NCBI RefSeq assembly: GCF_000013645.1
Contig: NC_007952.1
Span: 372,001-436,000 of the forward strand
Length of the DNA stretch: 64,000 nt
Direction of reading: 5' to 3'
DNA from: Paraburkholderia xenovorans LB400
GTDB taxonomy: Bacteria; Pseudomonadota; Gammaproteobacteria; Burkholderiales; Burkholderiaceae
The translations under genes and the position numbers were made by a program. Below the pieces are notes generated by a model. It did not search any database, had not been told where the DNA came from, and saw only the letters and a program-made list of their open reading frames with translations. Of this stretch, positions 60,339 through 64,000 are shown in pieces (within the stretch, counting starts at the first letter, position 1; every line of letters begins with the position of its first letter).

Positions 60339-61970
60339 TTACGGCGCGCGCAGTCGCTCAAGCCGCGCCTGCAGTTCGGCCATCGGCTCGATAACCGTGC
60401 GCGCCGTGCCCGCATAGATTGCACCGTCGTTGCCGTCGAGGGTCACTTCATCGCCCTCATGCAAGACAGTATCACCCAATTGCAGCGTGCGCGCCGATTC
60501 GTCGAGGCGCAACCCCGTGCAGCCGACAAGGCAGACCTTGCCGAGTTGCCGTGCCACAACCGCCGCATGCGAGGTGCGCGCGCCGCGCTGCGTGAGCAGA
60601 CCCGCCGCCACCTCCAGCGCGGCGATGTCGTCGGTCTCGGCGTCGCGCCGCACCAGTACGACCGAAGCACCGGCGGCATGCCGCATGCGCGCGCGTGCTT
60701 CGTCGAAGGCGATTTCTCCTGCCGCGACGCCGTTGCTCGCACTCGCGGCGTGCGCGAGCGGCGTCAGGGGGCGATCACCGGATGCCACGATACGCGTGCG
60801 CGTCAATGCAGCGGGTTTCAGCGCGGCGGTGCGCTCGCGTGCCACCTCGGCACTGATCACGCCCTCGTCGAGCAGATCCAGCGCAATCCGTGCGGCGGCC
60901 TGCGGCGTGCGCTTTCCATTACGGGTCTGCAACATGTACAGGCGCGCGTCCTGCACGGTGAACTCAACGTCCTGCATGTCGCCGAGCGCGTGCTCGAGTC
61001 GCGTCGCGGCATCCTGCAATGCCTTCCAGGCCGCGGGCATCGCCTGAGCCAGTTCTTCGTGGCCGCGCGCGCTACGCCGGCCTGACACCACATCTTCTCC
61101 TTGTGCGTTGAAGAGGAAATCGACCCAAAGCGTCGGCTCGCCGCTGACCGGGTCCCGCGTAAACCCGACGCCCGCGCCCGAACGGCCGCCGGCATTGCCG
61201 AATACCATCGTCTGCACCGTCACGGCGGTGCCGATTGCATCGCTGATACCGCACTGTTTGCGGTAAGCGCATGCCCTGTCCGATTGCCAGCTTGCCAGCA
61301 CCGAGCCGATGGCGTTCGCCAGTTGAACCTGCGGATCCTGCGGAAATGGCTGGCCGGCGGCGCGCTCATAGGCGGCGAGGCAACGATGCGTGAGTTCGCG
61401 CAGTTCGGTGAAATCGAGTCCGTGCTCGTCGCGTGTCCCGGCGAACGCGGCGTATTCCGCTTCGAAGATAGACGAGGGTACGCCGGCCACCAGTTCACCA
61501 TAGCTGGCAACGAGCCTGCGATAAGTGTCCCAGACCAGACGCGGATTGCCGGTCTGGCGGAGCATGCCCGCAAGCGTGGTATCGCACAGGCCGACGTTAA
61601 GCAGCGTGTCCATCATTCCCGGCATGGAGACGGGGGCGCCCGAGCGCACCGAGAGCAGGAGCGGCTGGCGTGGATCGCCGAAGCGCTGGCCGGTGGTTCG
61701 CTCCAGTTCCTGCAGACCGGGTTCCCATACCGTGCTTGCAGTGGCGATTTCGCGCGCCCGCGCATCGCGGCAGTAATGCGTGCCGAGCACGAAAGCCGGC
61801 GGCACGGGCAGGCCGAGTTCAGCCATGCGCAGCAGGTTGTAGGCCTTGAAACCGACCTTTTCCGCCGACGCGCCAGCCGGGTCGGGATTGCCGCGCGGTG
61901 CGCCGGCGCAGCCGATCAGATAGACCTCGTCGGGCCAGAGTTGAACGGTGTCGGGTTGAAGTGCTGTCAT
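60339..61970 (-). CDS. PEP-synthase/PPDK-like protein lacking the PEP-binding barrel
   Basis: A 543-residue protein with an ATP-grasp nucleotide-binding domain (about 1-350, including LLSVRSGAPVSMPGMMDTLL and GNAGGRSGAGVGFTRDPVSG) and a swivelling phospho-histidine domain (about 390-520, His468 in GARTSHAAVVARQLG). The C-terminal PEP/pyruvate TIM barrel is missing; full PPDK is about 875 residues. It could phosphorylate His468 with ATP and pass the phosphate to an unknown acceptor. ATG 61970 overlaps the stop of the PhoU-like gene (ATGA). Confidence 0.87.
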   Translation of the reverse strand: MTALQPDTVQLWPDEVYLIGCAGAPRGNPDPAGASAEKVGFKAYNLLRMAELGLPVPPAFVLGTHYCRDARAREIATASTVWEPGLQELERTTGQRFGDPRQPLLLSVRSGAPVSMPGMMDTLLNVGLCDTTLAGMLRQTGNPRLVWDTYRRLVASYGELVAGVPSSIFEAEYAAFAGTRDEHGLDFTELRELTHRCLAAYERAAGQPFPQDPQVQLANAIGSVLASWQSDRACAYRKQCGISDAIGTAVTVQTMVFGNAGGRSGAGVGFTRDPVSGEPTLWVDFLFNAQGEDVVSGRRSARGHEELAQAMPAAWKALQDAATRLEHALGDMQDVEFTVQDARLYMLQTRNGKRTPQAAARIALDLLDEGVISAEVARERTAALKPAALTRTRIVASGDRPLTPLAHAASASNGVAAGEIAFDEARARMRHAAGASVVLVRRDAETDDIAALEVAAGLLTQRGARTSHAAVVARQLGKVCLVGCTGLRLDESARTLQLGDTVLHEGDEVTLDGNDGAIYAGTARTVIEPMAELQARLERLRAP

Positions 61971-63928
61971 GTGTTCGCTCCGGTTTCACCGAACGCGACG
62001 TCGCGCAACGCGTAACCGGCCACCAGCAGACGATCCGAGGCCAGTTCGAGCGTGTTCGCGAGGTCGTTGGCGAGCATCAATGCAGCGGCGTCGCGTACGA
62101 CGGCGAGAATGGCGCGGCGTGCCGCGCGCAGCAGTTCGTCGCACTGACGCTCTGAACGCAGCACGTTCCACGACGCGGCCAGAAAGGCATCGCTGTCGAT
62201 CGTATCGCTCGCGCTACCGAGGCAGCGCGCAATGGCGAGCGACTTGACGTGCTCCTGCGTCGCCATCAGCACGGTTTGTGCAAGACGCGACAGCGATTCG
62301 TGAACATTGCGGTCCCAGCCTTGCTGATGACCGTCGGCGATCAGGCTCATCAGGAACGCAGCGTCTTCGAGTGCGTCGGCAATGTCGTCGGAGAGTTCGA
62401 GCAGGTGCTTGAACGGCTGCCAGCGAGGTTGACGCTGCGCCTGCTCACGCGCGCGCATCACCAGGTGGTCAGCCCGCCGCTCCCATGCCTTGGCTCGGGC
62501 GGCCAGCGCCTGCGTGGGGCTCTCGCCCGCCGGCGGCGCGGACATGATGTCGTGCGTCAGGCCGTCGCTGACCGCTTGTGCGAGCGCATGGCAGTAACCC
62601 GCGTGTTCCTCCAGCAGTTCGAACGCGCTGCTGTGCTGGTGCACACGCCGCGCGAGCAACAACCGCGTCTGATCGGCGACGAGCGCCACGGGTTGCCCGC
62701 CGAGCAGGGCGTGACTTGCCATCTGTAGCACTTCGACCATGAATGCCTGCGCATCGGTCGCGCCAAGTACCGTGTCGAGCCGGTCGCCGATGCGAAACGC
62801 CCCTTGGCCGACGGCTTGCATTGCAGCGTAGATGAGCTCTTCGCCACCGGCCTTCAACCAGGCCATGTGGCCGGCTTCGAGCCGGACTGCCTCGCGCAAG
62901 ACCTCGATGGCATGGTCTTTGTCGACGAACGAAAGCAGCCGCTTGCGAGCCCTGTTCCAGTCGATCAGGAAAACGATGCGTGATCCGATTCCTTCGAGTG
63001 TGGTTTCGAGCGCGCGCTCGTCGGCGCAATCGAAGCGCGCGACGCCGAACGTGTATGCATCGCCTTCGTTCAGCGCGGCATTCACTTTCGACTGCAGGTC
63101 GCTCCACTTCGCACCGTACGGCACGAGCAGCGACTGGAAGAACGCAAAGCGCGGCCGGTGCAGATCCGAATAACTCAGCGTGATCGTCAGGCCTTCAATC
63201 TGCACGACCAGCACATGGACGTCATTGGTGCCGATGTCGTTCTGCACCAGCAGCCGCTCGCCGTCGCGCGTCGCGGCGGTGTCGAGCCCGGGATGATCGA
63301 ACTTGAGCGGCGCCGTGCGATTCAGCCCGCGCATGAACGCGACGACGCGCGCGCGATCGTCCGGTTGCAGTTGCCACACATGTGCGCCATCGATCTCCTC
63401 GCTGGAGATCGTACCCGCCAACTGGTTGAGCGCATGGTGCAGGTCCATCACCAGCAGATGCAGGCTGTCGTCGCCATTGGTGCGCTGGCCGCGCGTCAGC
63501 GATTGCAATTGCGGGCGGTCGAGGCGTTCGCCGCGCAGCGTACCGAGTTCGTCCAGCCAGTGCTGGACACGCGCGTGCAATGCGTTTGCCGGCTCATCCG
63601 GTTGAAGGAGTGGCCGCGCCATCGTCTCCAGATCTTCGGCAAGACGCTGTACGAGACGTGTGAGATCAGGCAACAGCAGCGTGCCGTCCATCAGCGAGGC
63701 GCTCGCCGGCATGTCCCGAAGCCAGGGCGCATCGACGTGCGCGGCGACAAGCTCAGCGGTCAGATCCGGTAATTCGCCGTCGGGATGTTCGGCGTGCGCG
63801 AAGGCAACCTGCAGCACGCTCAGGTAGAGCTTCAGGCGGTCGTTGGCAGACAGCGCCGCCTTGATCCAGCCTGGCAGCAGCAGGCTGCGCTGTCCCATTG
63901 CAGCGATTGCTTGGGTCTTTTGCGTCAT
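61967..63928 (-). CDS. PhoU/DUF47-related protein of unknown function, partner of the PPDK-like protein
   Basis: About 653 residues, mostly helical. The C-terminal part (about 440-650: ELLEEHAGYCHALAQAVSDG, FLMSLIADGHQQGWDRNVHE) resembles PhoU/DUF47 bundles; the middle beta-rich part and the N-terminal part are unassigned. ATG 63928 is used; an ATG at 63979 would add 17 residues. It is the first gene of a two-gene operon with the truncated PEP-synthase. A role as acceptor or regulator of the phosphohistidine protein is a guess from context. Confidence 0.7.
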   Translation of the reverse strand: MTQKTQAIAAMGQRSLLLPGWIKAALSANDRLKLYLSVLQVAFAHAEHPDGELPDLTAELVAAHVDAPWLRDMPASASLMDGTLLLPDLTRLVQRLAEDLETMARPLLQPDEPANALHARVQHWLDELGTLRGERLDRPQLQSLTRGQRTNGDDSLHLLVMDLHHALNQLAGTISSEEIDGAHVWQLQPDDRARVVAFMRGLNRTAPLKFDHPGLDTAATRDGERLLVQNDIGTNDVHVLVVQIEGLTITLSYSDLHRPRFAFFQSLLVPYGAKWSDLQSKVNAALNEGDAYTFGVARFDCADERALETTLEGIGSRIVFLIDWNRARKRLLSFVDKDHAIEVLREAVRLEAGHMAWLKAGGEELIYAAMQAVGQGAFRIGDRLDTVLGATDAQAFMVEVLQMASHALLGGQPVALVADQTRLLLARRVHQHSSAFELLEEHAGYCHALAQAVSDGLTHDIMSAPPAGESPTQALAARAKAWERRADHLVMRAREQAQRQPRWQPFKHLLELSDDIADALEDAAFLMSLIADGHQQGWDRNVHESLSRLAQTVLMATQEHVKSLAIARCLGSASDTIDSDAFLAASWNVLRSERQCDELLRAARRAILAVVRDAAALMLANDLANTLELASDRLLVAGYALRDVAFGETGANT

Positions 63929-64000
63929 GGCAGCCGGTTGTCTGGGTAACTCGCCCAGTCTCGACTGCCTGTGTGACACTTTCCTGACAGCGGTGATGAC

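Noticed and set aside
1..64000. CRISPR arrays, tRNAs, rRNAs, insertion sequences, integrases, phage genes
   Set aside because: No direct-repeat arrays, cloverleaf-like segments, transposase motifs or terminal inverted repeats were recognised by eye; a covariance or profile search was not possible.

Overview
The window reads as a chromosomal segment of a Burkholderia-group betaproteobacterium, probably Paraburkholderia or a close relative. The evidence is uniformly high GC, many LysR-type regulators paired with short-chain dehydrogenases, a dgdA/dgdR pair that keeps every active-site residue of the Burkholderia cepacia enzyme, and a quorum-sensing-type cluster resembling Ralstonia phcBSRQ. No rRNA, tRNA, CRISPR array, insertion sequence or integrase was seen. 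It looks like accessory metabolic DNA of a secondary replicon. This placement is inference; no database was searched.

Layout. 1-5434 (minus): a polyamine/opine-type ABC importer followed by a multi-subunit FAD/2Fe-2S amine or opine dehydrogenase, with a divergent LysR gene (5596-6549). 6773-8214: a deletion scar fusing a truncated lysR to a 5'-truncated transketolase C-subunit gene. 8545-13455: a small secreted protein, two SDRs, an alpha/beta hydrolase-SnoaL fusion and a LysR gene. 13681-18042: a phcBSRQ-like cell-cell signalling cluster in which the kinase half of phcR is reduced to a remnant. 18220-20053: SDR and epoxide-hydrolase-like protein. 20261-24516: a 961-residue SEL1-repeat protein and an unknown exported partner. 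25020-27471: a chemoreceptor under a sigma28-like promoter, plus small proteins. 28294-30501: multicopper oxidase. 30979-34461: AraC regulator, small protein, MDR oxidoreductase, serine hydrolase. 34533-36803: dgdA and divergent dgdR. 36855-38030: membrane protein and divergent TetR with two matching palindromic operators. 38094-46296: regulators with divergent oxidoreductases, a CLC chloride transporter, a peroxiredoxin-like protein and a ureidoglycolate-lyase-like cupin. 46556-48418: ilvD.

48542-56180 is the most coherent unusual system. An RpiR regulator and a PPC-domain protein diverge from an eight-gene operon: amino-acid-type ABC importer, three DUF1989 proteins and allantoicase. The control region holds two NtrC-like sites 29 bp apart, three 14-bp GAAAY-N4-GTTTY palindromes at exactly 29-bp intervals, and a sigma54-type promoter. 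It probably imports and breaks down a ureido or guanidino nitrogen compound under nitrogen limitation.

56264-63928: TetR/metallo-hydrolase pair, a tetR gene broken by an amber codon beside an aldo/keto reductase, a YdcH-like protein, and a two-gene operon coding a PEP-synthase-like protein without the PEP-binding barrel and a PhoU-like partner.
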